64,000 bases of DNA from Amphiura filiformis. Taxonomy: Eukaryota; Echinodermata; Ophiuroidea; Amphilepidida; Amphiuridae. Shown piece after piece: positions 1-14,179 of this stretch (positions are counted from its first letter, which is position 1; every line of letters begins with the position of its first letter). The position numbers and the translations under genes were made by a program. Location: assembly GCF_039555335.1 (NCBI RefSeq), contig NC_092642.1, positions 19,286,382 to 19,350,381 on the forward strand, written 5' to 3'. A model generated the notes under the pieces. It was not told where the DNA came from, made no database searches, and saw nothing but the letters and a program-made list of their open reading frames with translations.

Positions 1-420
1 ATAACCACCTCTTCCCTAAATGTCTCCCCCCTCATCCCCTACATTCGATATCTCCTCTATCTCGAGCCCTCCTCCCCCTTCTCTTTTCACTTCCAATGCT
101 CTCTCCCATCTGTTTCTCTTTTTTTTTCCCCAAAGAGGGAGGGGGTTGGGGAGGGGCAGATTCACCTCTGTGAGAGGTCTTGGGAGGGGGGGAGGGAGGA
201 AGAGGGGAGGAGGGGATATGGAGAATGAGAGAGGGCTGGAGGAAGGAGAAATAAAAGATATAATAAAGACAAGTAGATAAATAGAAATATAAGGAAAATG
301 ATGGGAATGAGAGAGGAGGGTGAGAGGGGACAATGAGAGCGAGGGAGTGATAAAGTGTAGGCCTAGGAAAGAATAAGTACAGAGAAGGGAAAAGAAAGGA
401 ATGATGAATACATTTAATAA
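1..420. repeat. Purine/pyrimidine-skewed low-complexity tract with G-runs
   Basis: The first ~130 bases are CT-rich on the plus strand. Then come G-rich runs at about 136-160 and 181-217, with several blocks of four or more G separated by one to four bases, and GA-rich sequence to about 400. The open frames across it read as low-complexity Ser/Pro/Arg peptides and are not genes. The G-runs satisfy the simple sequence rule for G-quadruplex formation. From 420 to 990 I see nothing recognisable. Confidence 0.7.
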
Positions 421-993
421 TAATTATTAGGCCTATATAATAACTAAACACATAACAGCACTGGGCAGCCATTCGATGATGTCAATGCCTTTATTCGTTA
501 CGTAATTAAAACGCCCAGTCAGATGTATTTCACACCTACCAAACACAACTCCCCCAATTTCGCAAACTGGACGTTGAATGTACACTCTCATGAATATTGA
601 TTGGCAACATTTTCCAATATGTCAGCGCTCTAATCGGAAACAATAGAACAATAGACCCTGCAGAGCGTTGGTTAAAATAGCCATGGCTTATTCGATTTTG
701 TAAACCACGTCTTCCAATGTAGATTGCCATGCTCGATTTCTCTCCTCGTGAATATTGCACTGCGAAATTTAAACATTTCTTTTGTATTCTTAGATCAGGT
801 AACTTCAAACCAAATAATTCTTAACACCACAAGAAACTGAAACGAAAACCGAATCTGCCTGATACAAATGTTCAGTTTTTAACAAAAGGAATCCTATGTT
901 GATGCTGGCTTATCATTTTCCAACTTTTCAGGAAATATGTAAACAGCAACTAGAATAGCTAATTTGATTGCTTCTACATTGTATCTAGATCTA

Positions 994-1955
994 CACCACA
1001 TTTCGCCATAATACATTCTAGAAACGCTTGCTGTTAGAATAAGAAAAATTTTAATGCTAATTTATTGCACATTCTAGGGAAGCGTGGTTACCTTTTTAAA
1101 ATAACCGAGTGAGAGGGTTTTCAAGAAAATATTTTTCCTGTCAAAACTGAAGCATCCTCTGTATAAAAGAAAATATGAATATTAACTGCACATCATATAT
1201 AACGATTCGTGATACCCAATTGTGGCACATTTGATGTCGTTTAAGAAGCAGAATTTTATTTCAATAGTGTATGCGCCAAAATATCGGTTTTATTGGTGTC
1301 AATAAAAAAAACGTTGAAAATCCTATGTGAATATTACATTAGACCCAACCAAAGATTACTGTTTCGTTTTTATGGTAATCTAATCTTTTATTTCCTGAAA
1401 AAACATTTTGGGTCTAATGTCGAATATTCACATACTTGATCAAAACATCGAACGTGTATACAAGAAAATGGTAGGCTTTCCTCTATAGTATTTTACTGAC
1501 CATGGAAATGTACTGAGACACAAGCACGTGTCAAAATCGATATAATGTATTGTCCATATAGACGCCCAGTTATCATGTTTATTGTTGGATTTTTTTTTTG
1601 TATAAAACACACAGTTAACAATAATTGAGCGCTAATAATACACATAAATGTTTTTAGGCAAATAAAATTCCAAAATATGGTACGTTTTCTGCCTTTGCTT
1701 GTCACGTGGTAGGCCTATGTTGAAGTTGCGATTATATCTTCAAATAAGTTTCAAATGAATTCCAACAAGACAAGTGGTCGAGTGGTCTAAGGCGCTGGGT
1801 TCATAGTGTGTCCAAAGCACTCCGCCGCCGTGAGTTCGAACCCCGCCTCCGCCAAACTTTAATGAAGTAAAATTAAAATTAAAATTTTACTTTAAAAAAA
1901 TTTCATATTGGGGAAATGTGACTGGCAGAATTTATGTATGGCGTGGAGTGGTGTG
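994..1955 (+). repeat. Dispersed ~1 kb repeat, copy 1 (tRNA-like segment inside)
   Basis: This stretch matches 25,749-26,682 along nearly its whole length in the same orientation, with small indels and substitutions. Shared landmarks are the start (caccacatttcgcc), the Leu-tRNA-like block and the end (gcgtggagtggtgtg). No coding capacity is visible. The tRNA-like block suggests a tRNA-derived short element or a larger repeat that captured one. Divergence between the copies shows that both are old. Confidence 0.8.
1768..1854 (+). repeat. tRNA-Leu/Ser-like pol III promoter segment, degenerate
   Basis: An A-box-like block (TGGTCGAGTGGTCTAAGG) and a B-box-like block (GAGTTCGAACCCC) are spaced as in a long-variable-arm tRNA. 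The acceptor ends do not pair and the T-stem has a mismatch, so it is not a working tRNA. The same segment recurs at 26,506-26,587 inside the second copy of the larger repeat. It is best read as the tRNA-related part of a SINE-like repeat. Confidence 0.6.
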
Positions 1956-1960
1956 ATCTA

Positions 1961-2141
1961 GATCATATACGCTGGGGAAGTTACGTAATAAATCGGATTA
2001 ACTCCCATAGCAATAGATGAAAACAATTTTGAATATATCGCGCTGCACTACAAGCAGGCTACACGCATCACCTGTGAATGTCTGCAATCATAGATTGAAT
2101 ACGCTGGTGATTATTATGTAACTTCGCCAGCGTATAAGATC
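1961..2141. repeat. Short foldback (inverted repeat)
   Basis: The arms at 1,961-1,990 and 2,111-2,141 are inverted copies (gatcatatacgctgg... against ...ccagcgtataagatc) with a few mismatches, enclosing about 120 bases. This has the form of a small non-autonomous element. No protein is encoded. Confidence 0.65.
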
Positions 2142-3280
2142 TGTATTGCTAGACATTGAGTTGCTGAGTTGTGATGGGGCCAGTATAAAAAAAGAATTAA
2201 AATCTTTTTTCTCTGATCTGAGCATGATCAGGAAGTTTCTACATGGATATATTGGATGTATATTATTTTGTGCTTATGCTCCAATTATTTGCAACTTGTA
2301 ATTAATATATTAATTCATAAAAGGTAACTGAAGATTCCATATTAAATATTCAAGTTCAAATTACCATAGTAGCTGTAGTTAATTGCGCTGATAAAACTGT
2401 CAGCGCAATCTACCACCCATCCATACTGCAGTTACTGTCCGTTTTCCTATACACAATACACAGTGCTCTCACCATTGACGCGTGACCTGTACAAATGATG
2501 TATGTTGGGAGAATGGACACTTGCCTAGTTAACATCACTGTGTGAAAATAACCAGCCAATATTTTATTTATTCTCCAAAACTTCTAGCAAATATATTTCT
2601 CTAACATGACCTAAAATTACAGCTAGGTTAGATGTTCAGAAATGGTCGCACTTTTGTAAAATATGAGTGAGGGCAAGGCATAGCTAGCCAACTCCCCGTG
2701 TTAATTGAATGGAGATTTGACCGAAAATATTGGTATCGGACCGCTCACTTCTGAAGGATGCCACAAAAAAACGGTAAAAGCTACATTTAAATTATTCTAA
2801 ATAGGTTCTAGAAAATAAAGTTTTGTAACATGTCCTAAATTTTTAGCTAATTTAGATGTTTGGAGAGGGTCGCACTTTTGTGTTTTAGGAAGGATATGTA
2901 AACGACAGATAACACCAAAAATATGAAGAAATTATTTCCAAACCGTGTTAAGTCAACAATCATTATGTTGCTCATTTTGAAGAATGCTGGTTAACAAAAA
3001 GCAGGTCTTTGTCTCATTTCGTGAACAAAAGTACACATACCATTGTTTCCTTTCGTTTCCTTTATAATCGGTTACCCAACTGAAGCTATAATACGCAAAC
3101 TTTATTGCGATATCGCACATGAAAACAGTCACATGTGCACAGCCAGAGAAGATCCGATTTAATCAGTTGAGCTGTTTCAATGAGTGTTATCTTGGTTTAA
3201 TAGCTTTTAATGGGGTTAAGTCCTGCAAAGGTCGAGATGAATTCTACTGTAGACATGACTGCATCATGCAACGCAGGTAA
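2142..3280. other. AT-rich non-coding stretch
   Basis: No gene is supportable. A short hairpin (TGCGCTGA ... TCAGCGCA) lies near 2,385-2,410. Two diverged copies of a ~90 bp segment, sharing the words aacatg-cctaaa and gtcgcacttttgt, lie near 2,565-2,665 and 2,800-2,885. Confidence 0.5.
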
Positions 3281-5233
<1,953 letters not shown>

Positions 5234-6260
5234 CCCAGCAAACACAAAAACGTTTTAAAGAAAACGTTTTATTGTCGGGTTATATAAAGGGTATAAAACG
5301 TTTTAATAACGTTCCAAAAATTTTTTTGAAAAACTGCAAAATATTTAAGGGATCTGGAATGCGCGTTTTGAGCGTTTCGACAGTATTTTTTGTGGGACAT
5401 GAGATCACATCAGACATATCAAATTGCATTCTGAATACGAAGAATGTCTTTCTGATATCAAATAATGTTCATTTTTTGAAAATCACGATATAATACAAAT
5501 TTTATGACAAATTATCAAAATTTGATATTTTTCACATTTTATATATATAACAGTCCTCGAAGTAAATTTTATAAATCTAATGATATATTCTTAAAGTGTA
5601 TGTAGCTGGGAGGAAAAACCGACGATCAATTCAAAATTTTGACCTTTCATTGCAGATATGGATGTTTTTCCCAAAAAGACCTAATTTTTTTTGGTGTTTT
5701 TTTTTTTTTTCATATCTTCAATACGAAAGTCAAAATTTTCCATTGATCGTCGGCTTTTCATCCCACCTACATACACTTTAAGTATAAATCATCAGATTTA
5801 TAAAGTTTACTTCGAGTACTGTTAAATATCAAAAATATAAATTTTTAATCATTTGCCATAAAATGTGTATTACATCGCGAATTTCAAAAAATCAAAATTA
5901 TTTGATATCATAAGGATATTCTTCGTATTCAGAATGCACTTAGATATGTCTGATGTGCTCTAATGTTCCACAATAAATACTGTCCAAACGTTCCCACCCC
6001 ATCCCTTAACATAGCGTTATATAAGAGTTCACAAAATATTTTTCAGCAAAATATTTACCAAAAATATTTTACAATAACATTTTGACAATATGTTGAAAAT
6101 GTTGTTGTAGTGTTTTTTTGTTTTTTTTTCATATAAAACATTTTAAAAACGTTTTCATGACCTTTATATAACCCGACATTTAAAACGTTTGGAATAAAAC
6201 CAAAAAGTGTTTAAACACGTTTATAACGTTTTAAGAACATTAATTTTTGTGTTTGCTGGG
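5234..6260. mobile_element. Foldback element interrupted by a TTAA element
   Basis: The ends are inverted copies: cccagcaaacacaaaaacg at 5,234 and its complement ending at 6,260. Further inverted blocks rich in aaacgtttt follow on both sides (5,250-5,335 and about 6,130-6,240). The middle is occupied by a separate TTAA-bounded element (5,345-6,009), so this is a nested insertion. No protein is encoded. Confidence 0.75.
5345..6009. mobile_element. TTAA-bounded inverted-repeat element, family 1 copy 1
   Basis: TTAA lies at both ends (5,345-5,348 and 6,006-6,009), followed inward by GGGATCT... and its rough complement. Long inverted arms cover most of the length, including gacagtattttttgtggga on the left and its complement on the right. 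A second copy is at 10,773-11,436. TTAA duplication is the signature of piggyBac-type transposases, so this is probably a non-autonomous piggyBac-like MITE. The source transposase is not in the window. Confidence 0.8.
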
Positions 6261-6994
6261 AGGCATTTAGCAGAGGGCACACCACTAAATATACCGGCCA
6301 TTGAAATAATGAATACTAGTAGTATATAAATAGCCAAACTCACAAACGTAACTCGAACCACCCTCAGTACTACACAATACTACAAGCTTCAATTGTCAGT
6401 CATTTTAATAAAGGCATAAAGAAAATAATTATAAATTGATGAGTTCTGAAAACCGTAAATGCGATTTGCTTCAAACAAAATCTGTTTAAACCATGCTCTG
6501 AGCATTACATAGTTTATAGAAAATACTTCATATTTCACCTTCAGTCTACAACTCTTTCTCTTACAAACATGATTCTACTACAGCTTTTTGGTTTGGTACT
6601 CAGTGCACAGTACACTTTATAGCACTGTTGAAAAAGCAAACAGCTGAAAATAATTTTGGTAACTTGTAATTTAATATACTATATAGTGTTATTGTAAAAC
6701 ACAATTATCAAGTTTACTATAACGTACGTTACTTTCAGTAGTGTATAATTAATTGCAACTATTTATTTTCAAGCAGAATTTTGCTCTATACGTTTTTATT
6801 ATTTGGTGTCACAAACTTAACCCTAATCGCCCTCATTACTACAAAATACTACGGTACTCATGAGCTTTAATTGTCAGTCATTTTCATTAGATTAAATTAG
6901 ATACAAAGAAAATATAGATTGATATAGTTTGAAAAACGTTTGTCAAACGACGGGCATGTTGATTGGTGTATTTTGCTCTATTCTATTCAGCTGT

Positions 6995-7363
6995 TTAAAG
7001 GGGGTACTACACCCCTCGATAAATGTGTTCCTATTTTTGCATTTTTTTTTCAAAAACTAATAACACAATGGTAACAAAAGTTATATATTATAGGGGCAAG
7101 GAATCCAATTACTACACTGGAATTTTAGTGACCCAGGACAAGCGGTTCATTATTTATGATAAGAAAAGAGGTACCGCTAGAATGTACCTCATTTCCTATC
7201 GAATATACTGAACCGCTTGTCTTGAGTCACTGAAATTTCAGTGTAGTAATTGGATTGCTTGCCCCAATAATATACATAACTTTTGTTACCAGTGTGTTAT
7301 TATTTTTTGAGAAAATGCAAAAATATTCACGAATTTACCACAGGGGTGTAGTACCCCCTTAAA
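6995..7363. mobile_element. TTAA-bounded MITE, family 2 copy 1
   Basis: An inverted-repeat element of about 365 bp. The outer ends read TTAAAGGGGGTACTACACCCC on the left, written here as TTAAA plus GGGGGTACTAC, and GTAGTACCCCCTTAA on the right. The arms extend far inward (ggggcaaggaatccaattac and its complement). Related copies are at 12,050-12,408 and 24,236-24,602. The frame at 7,023-7,211 is an accident of the palindrome. Confidence 0.85.
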
Positions 7364-7407
7364 CCATGCTTAGAGCATTTCATTTTAGATAATGCCTTTA
7401 TTCCACC

Positions 7408-9591
7408 TTAAGGCTAGCTTCAGACTCCGTATTGTACGTACAATATTGTATGTACAATACTTTTCGTGACGTCAAAAAGTATTACACGTGCAATAAATAT
7501 ACGTGCCACGACGAGTTGAATCAGATTAAATAACGCGCTATATTAACCCTGACGGTTCATTGTTTGCTAAATCCAAGCGAGGTCACCAGAAAATCTATGC
7601 AAGAGAAATTTCTACTGCTGCTGATGAAAAATCCTAGAGTGCGTTTGGAGGTTTTTTCTGCACTTTACCAGTAGCCCTAATAAATTCATAAAACAATAAA
7701 AATCAAATAAAGATTTAGGGCAAATGTTTTTACTCACTGCTCATCTGATCCACTTTCCCAGGAAACTAAATACCGATACTCCTTAGTTTTTCCCTGACTT
7801 TCCAGACATAATTATGAGTAAACATCAAATTTAATGTTTACAAAACAATCAAATATATATACATTCTTTTGCATTTTGTACATAAATATTGATATCAATA
7901 ATGTAGGCCTACAAACATTAAAGGGGGCCTAAGAGTATGTCTATTTTTAATCATATACTAATTCCGCCATGCCCAAACATATCTTATTATGAAATCGTGT
8001 AATGGAACCCAAATTCCAATCAAAAATAAAAACAATTTTGTTTTCAAATACACTAGGCCTATACATTGTATTATAGGAATTTAATAGATGGTTCATTTTA
8101 ATAAATAAATAGATTAACACGGGTAATGGACAAGAAATATTTGGCAATACCGGATTTACCAGAGAGCCAGTGGATAAAGAAATTAATTAAAATTAAAACA
8201 AATTAAATGAGAAAATGAAAGCAAGGACATTTGGCGAAGTATTGTTTTAGAATTCGAAGGAGTCCTAAATGTTATCCTGGCCCCAGGACACTGATTAATG
8301 TAAATTCGACCCATAGTTATTTTATCTACTTTTGCCAGCATTCAACCTGTTCAATGTGATTTATGCCTATTTTAATAAAATTCCGAAATCTGACGTATCA
8401 ACGTTGTATCGTGCACGAATTATGATTCGAGACTATTTCATTTGACACGGTTGTATGGATTTCAGAAGATCGGTCCTATAATAGATATCGATTAGAGAAT
8501 TACAGCAAGAGGCTTTGAGGATGCCGTAATCCCCTTGACCATCAACCAATCAGAGAGACATATTTCAGAAATATATTCGTAGGATTGAACCTCTTTCAAC
8601 TCTGAAATATATATTTCAAGTAATCTCGTTTCACACTTTGGCTTGCAATAAAGCCACGAAGGGGCGGTAATGTTAATATACGATTTCAGTCAAATATTGG
8701 TGCAAATATACGATTTCGGTCAACTATTTGGCTATCCTTTGCCCAAACTTATGAAATGTTTATTAGTAACAACAACTCTTAGGACGGTTTTCGAGTAATT
8801 TTAGCGAAATAATGAGGTTAAATAAAAGAAAACCCACTTACAATAATTTTGGACGCTTAACTGTGGTGTTCTAGGGGAATTAAAATATCACAATTAACAT
8901 GTTTAATTCAAAATCGTTGTCCTACAAGCACATGTTCAGATTGTGTGAACATTACAAATACAAACAATAAGGTTGAAAATAAATAGCCATTTAAAATGAT
9001 TTTAAAAGATCGTCTATTTTGTAGCTTTATGACACTGAATAGGCCAAATATCTGCCTCTGACGAAAAAATGTTTTTCATGCTGATTTGTTTTTGTAACAA
9101 GTACCGTATGTAACGGTATGTCATTTCAAAAGAAAGAAAAAAGGCGGATATTACTTTTTAAAACTCAACGCATTACTATTAATACGCCTATAATTAATGA
9201 ATGAAAAAGTATAGAAGGCGTTGCATCCGGTTCTGATGAGGGTGGAGGGGCACAAGCCGTTTTCGGCAGTTTTCCTGTGGGATTTTCTAATATTTCAGAT
9301 CAATGGGGGGGCTTCCGTGCCCCTAACGCTACGGTTACTGCATTAACACGTTTATGGATGTATTGTGATGATCATAAGTAGGCCTATCATAACATGCCTC
9401 AACGATATCAATATGTAAAAAGGTGTTGCAAATTCATAACACAGCGTGTTATAATGTAACGAATGCTCTGCCAAAACTTTAAAAATTAACAAAAATATCA
9501 GTATCAATAAAATCAGAACCAGAATAAAATACAAAGGCCTACAAATAACACTTTTAAACTTTCTAAATCAATATATGACTAAATATCAGTT

Positions 9592-9673
<82 letters not shown>

Positions 9674-10110
9674 AAATCAATCAATCAATAAATAGGCCTA
9701 AATAGATAAATCTATAAATAAATAAATAAGATCTGAATGTGCCATTTATATTATTATTACAATTTTAATATTATTAATATTAGTATTAATACGACGTATT
9801 ATTAACTTTAAAAAGGTGCCCATTGATTATATAATAATTCAAGTACAGTTGAATCATGGTAGGTATTATGATACCTACCATGGTTGAATACAAGAAGACA
9901 TTAAAAGATGTTCATCATTCCGTGCACTCACTAAATTTAGAACTCTTAGAAATTTGGCAACTCCGTATCAATTAAGCAACCTATGATTGTAGCAAAATAT
10001 ATATTTTCCCGCTACATACTATTTATTGCACGTGTAATACTTTTTGACGTCACGAAAAGTATTGTACATACAATATTGTACGTACAATACGGAGTCTGAA
10101 GCGCGCTTAA
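7408..10110. mobile_element. 2.7 kb TTAA-bounded element with ~85 bp TIRs
   Basis: TTAA lies at 7,408-7,411 and 10,107-10,110. The terminal inverted repeats contain cttcagactccgtattg, gtacgtacaatattg and cgtgacgtcaaaaagtatt, and match almost perfectly for about 85 bases. No transposase is visible in the 2.5 kb interior, which is AT-rich and includes a (TCAA)n tract, so this is a non-autonomous piggyBac-like derivative. A 28-bp palindrome (catggtaggtat / atacctaccatg) lies near 9,856-9,883. Confidence 0.8.
9594..9726. repeat. (TCAA)n / (TAAA)n microsatellite
   Basis: A run of TCAA tetramers with interspersed TAAA variants over about 130 bases, inside the 2.7 kb TTAA element. Confidence 0.9.
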
Positions 10111-10229
10111 GTCTGCAACTCATTCTATAGCAAACATATTTTTACTATTTGGCACAGTTCAATGATTCGAGTAATATAGGTTTTTGATTTGGTCCTCAGT
10201 GTATAGTACACATCAAAGCACTATTCAGC

Positions 10230-10382
10230 ATCGAAGTGGTTACGTAATTCTCTTGGTTACCGGATCACGCTACTTTGGTATGCCTTCGAGTGCCATATAC
10301 TTTATGTGGTGATCATTTCGATCGTGGTTCATTACTCTAGCGCGTGATCCCGTTGACATAGTAACATTACGTAACTTCGATA
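10230..10382. repeat. Foldback, ~150 bp
   Basis: The arms at 10,230-10,265 (atcgaagtggttacgtaat) and 10,350-10,382 (attacgtaacttcgat) are inverted copies with shorter internal complementary blocks (ggatcacgct / agcgcgtgatcc). A small palindromic element with no coding content. Confidence 0.65.
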
Positions 10383-10609
10383 CTGAATTGACAGGCATAC
10401 AGCTAACAAATAATACTAACATATTAATATAAATTTACTATCTAATGCATACACAATTATACAAAATGTTCATTATAAATTACTTTACTTTCTGTAGTCT
10501 AGAACTTATTGCAACTATCTATTTCGTGATGGTTTCGTTCATTTAAAACAACGGGGATGTCCTCACAAAAGTAACTTAATTTTTTTCTGAAAAAAGGCAG
10601 TTTTTCTCG

Positions 10610-11965
10610 CAAAAATTACATTAAATTAAATTTAGTGCACTTAAATTCGCTATTATCTTTACTAGAAAGTGCAGTATTTACATACATACATGATTCAATT
10701 ATTATTACAAGCTGCTCGTCATAATTACCTCAGTAACTACAAAATAGAACCCTTGCAACTTTAGTATAGACCTTAAGGGATCTAAAATGAGCGTTTATTG
10801 CTTTTCGACAGTATTTTTTGTGGGACATGAGAGCACCTCAGACCTATCGAATTGCATTCTGAATACGAAGCATGTCTTTCTGATATCAAATAATTTTCAT
10901 TTTTGAAAATCATAATATAATACAAATTTTATGACAAATTATAAAATTTGATATTTTTCAAATTTTGATATATAACAGTCCTCGAAGTAAATTATATAAA
11001 TCTAATGATATATTCTTAAAGTGTATGTAGCAGGAGGAAAAGCCGACGGTCAATTGAAAATTTTACCTTTCATATTGAAGATATGGATTTTTCCCCAAAA
11101 AGACCTAAATTTTTTTGGTGTTTTGGGAAAAAAAATCCATATCTTCTATACTTAAGGTCAAAATTTTCAATTGATCGTCGGCTTTTCATCCCACCTACAT
11201 ACACTTTTTTTCTAAATCATCAGATTTATAAAGTTTACTTCAAGTACTGTTAAATATCAAAAATATCAATTTTAATGATTTGCCATAAAATGTGTATTAC
11301 ATTGCGAATTTCAAAAAATCAAAATTATTTGATATCAGAAGGACATTCTTCGTATTCAGAATGCAATTCGATATGTCTGATGTGCTCTAATGTCCCACAA
11401 TAAATACTGTCCAAACGTTCATACCCCAGCCCTTAATGCAAGTATTTTTTCCGAGAAAAAATTTGCTCATTTTGTTACAGTTGCCTTGATAATTATATTT
11501 AGTGCACTTAAATTCGCTATTATCTTTACTAGAAAGTGCAGTATTTACATACATACATGATTCAATTATTATTGCAAGCTGCTCTTAATAATTACCTCAG
11601 TAACTACAAAATAGAAACCTTGCAACCTTAGTTTAGACCTTAATGCAAATATTTTTTTTCAAGAAGAATTTTGCTTATTTTGTTACAGTTGTCGTAATAA
11701 TTGAATTTAGTGCATTTAAACTCGCTATTATCTTTACTAGAAATTGCAGTATTTACATGCATACACGATTCAATTATTAATACAAAGTGCTTTTCATAAT
11801 TACCTCAGTAACTAGAAAAATATATCTTGCAACTTTAGTCTAGACCTTAATGCATGTACATTTTTTAAGAAGAATGTTGCTTATTTTGTTACCGTTATCT
11901 TAATAATTAAATTTAGTGCACTTAAATTCGTCTTTATTTGAAAGTGCAGTATTTACATGTATATA
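10610..11965 (+). repeat. ~200 bp tandem repeat, four copies, one split by a TTAA element
   Basis: Four diverging copies share blocks such as tagtgcacttaaattcgct, actagaaagtgcagtattt and gcaactttagtctagacc. The first copy ends at a TTAA where the family 1 element (10,773-11,436) is inserted, and the repeat then resumes, so the tandem array is older than that insertion. No coding capacity. Confidence 0.8.
10773..11436. mobile_element. TTAA-bounded inverted-repeat element, family 1 copy 2
   Basis: TTAA lies at 10,773-10,776 and 11,433-11,436, with the same inverted arms as the copy at 5,345-6,009. It sits inside the first unit of a tandem repeat whose sequence is interrupted exactly at the TTAA, which shows the insertion site directly. 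Confidence 0.85.
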
Positions 11966-12049
11966 TGATTCTATTATTACACATTTCTCTTCATGTTATT
12001 TATAGTATTTGAGGTCGATGTGAGCTGTGTAATTATAGCAGAGATAGCC

Positions 12050-12408
12050 TTAAGGGGGTACTACACCCCTAGCCAAATTGTTGCTTATTTTTGCGTTTTT
12101 CTCAAAAATTATAGCGCATTGGTGACAAGTAAGATATGTATATTATAGGGGCAAGGACTACAAGTACTGCACTGAAAATTCAGCAACTCAGTCAAGGCAA
12201 GTAGTTATTGATTTATTGATCAAATATTGGTTTTCCCTCATTTTTGACTGTAACTCCACAACTGTTGTCTGTGCTGAAATAAAATTTCCAGTGTAGCAGT
12301 TGTAGTCTTTGCCCCTATAATATACATATCTTACTTGTCACCAATGCTCTATAATTTTGAGAAAATGCAAAAATAGGCACAAAATTGGGCAGGTGTAGTA
12401 CCCCTTAA
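12050..12408. mobile_element. TTAA-bounded MITE, family 2 copy 2
   Basis: TTAA at 12,050-12,053 and 12,405-12,408, with GGGGGTACTACACCCC at the left end and its complement at the right. The long inverted arms include atatgtatattataggggca and its complement. Same family as 6,995-7,363 and 24,236-24,602. Confidence 0.85.
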
Positions 12409-13053
12409 CAAGCATAATGGTTTACAGAAGGTGCTTTTTAGAATTTGTTTTGTTTATTTTGATGCACCTGTTTATGTGCTTATACAGCTTATTTCAAGCA
12501 CGATTTTCAAACAATTTAGCAAGATTCCACTTGGTTATATTTTTTTTTGTGGACTTTAACATTTTGGTTTCAGTGAAAGCAATATGCAAAAGCAAAAACA
12601 GCCTTGCCTATAATGTTCATATTAACATTCATTTCGTAGTATTTTATATAGGATAATGTAAATTACATACATAACTACAAATTGAAAAAAATATTTCTAT
12701 GTTGTTATCATTGTATAACTAATTGCAACAGAATTTTGCTTATATTTAAAACAGGATTTCTTTGTTCAAGGTATTCTCCTTTTATATTCCAGGTCCATTT
12801 ACTGACAATCTTAGACAGTTCTATGTTCAAGCTTGGTTATGTTTAAAAGTTTACTGTAGTTTTAGTACCGGTACAATTTTAAATGTTATATTTGTTGCTG
12901 TAACTCATTTCACATTCAAGTCGGATTTCTATTTCCACTTACTGACATTTGCTTCATTTACACTGTTTATTATTACTGTAGATTTTGTACCGGTATTCAA
13001 TATTTCATTTAAATGTCACCACTCTGTTCAGGTTGCATTTATTTATTTCATAT

Positions 13054-14179
13054 TCAATCATCATTTCTATTATCTTGCAAAGTTCCACTTATGCGTCTAA
13101 TGCCAGCATCAATGACACGGTTACTGTTAGAGGATACGCAACGACAGCAAATTTTTTCAGAACATCGCGCATTGCATGACGATATTTTTGACAGCAGCAG
13201 ACATACAGGACCGGGTTGATACAAGAGTTCAGAATGAGACAAATAAATCCTATCATGAAACTTATGTGTAGTTCATCTTCATTCAAATGATTGATATATT
13301 GAAGTATGGCATCATTAAGATACAGAACTTGAACTGGCAATTGACAAAGAAAAAAGACCATGTTGTTCAGGATCAAAGTTCGAGTGACTTGACTATGAGC
13401 TGCTTGCATTTGCACACGATTATTTGGAAGTTCACGTCTCATCAAAAATGATATGATTTTAACTGAAATTGTGCAGTTGATTAGGAGAGAAACTAAAAAT
13501 GAAGAAATTGGGATTAAATTTAGAAATCCAATATGTTGCCAACAATATGCAACATGAACAGGTAGATGTGAGAATGCTTCTTCGGGAGGCCATATGTAAC
13601 AAGTTGGCCTAAGTTTATATCCACTTGCCCTATTGCATTAAATGCTGAACCAATCAACCATACTGTAATTACCATCCTAAATGTACGCTTTCTCCCCTTC
13701 ATCATGCAATGTTTAATTGGTTTGCAAATTGCCAGGTATCTTTCTGCTGCAATCAGTGTGACAAATCCCATTGATAAAACGTGACAGAAATCAACAGATA
13801 CACTGCGAACATAACAATCTATAATTGAATTAAGATAATCATAGCGAACATCCGAGGTCCAATAATCCAAACTTGCCCACATCCATACACTTACTAGAAA
13901 GAGAATATCTACAATAGCTAAGTTGATCATAAAAGCAGTCAAGCTACTTTTCATTTCTGGGATTACCAAGACTGATATCAAGAAGGTAACATTTCCGAAT
14001 ATGCCAAAGGCGCAAATAATAGGAAATATAAACAGGTACGTAGCTGCATCTTCAGAGGAGCTGAAAAGGAGCTTCATTGCTAAAGCTTGATCGGTTAAAT
14101 TGATGATAGTATCTGCCTCAAAACAAGTGTTGGTGTTTTGAATGGAATCCATGATCAAATTACTGATAGTCATCGACAA
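13054..14179 (-). pseudogene. Class A GPCR, copy 1, two frameshifts
   Basis: This is the same receptor as the intact copy at 15,521-16,654, starting at 14,179. Compared base by base with that copy it lacks one C near 13,629, after the TM4 region, and one base in a T-run near 13,151-13,157, in the cytoplasmic tail after TM7. The first shift removes TM5-TM7 from the reading frame, so the gene should not give a working receptor unless the deletion is a sequencing error. TM1-TM4 and the ERY motif are intact upstream. The substitution pattern is otherwise mild. Confidence 0.85.

Noticed and set aside
1768-1854. A functional tRNA-Leu/Ser gene
   Set aside because: The acceptor stem does not pair, the T-stem has a mismatch and the block is part of a dispersed repeat.
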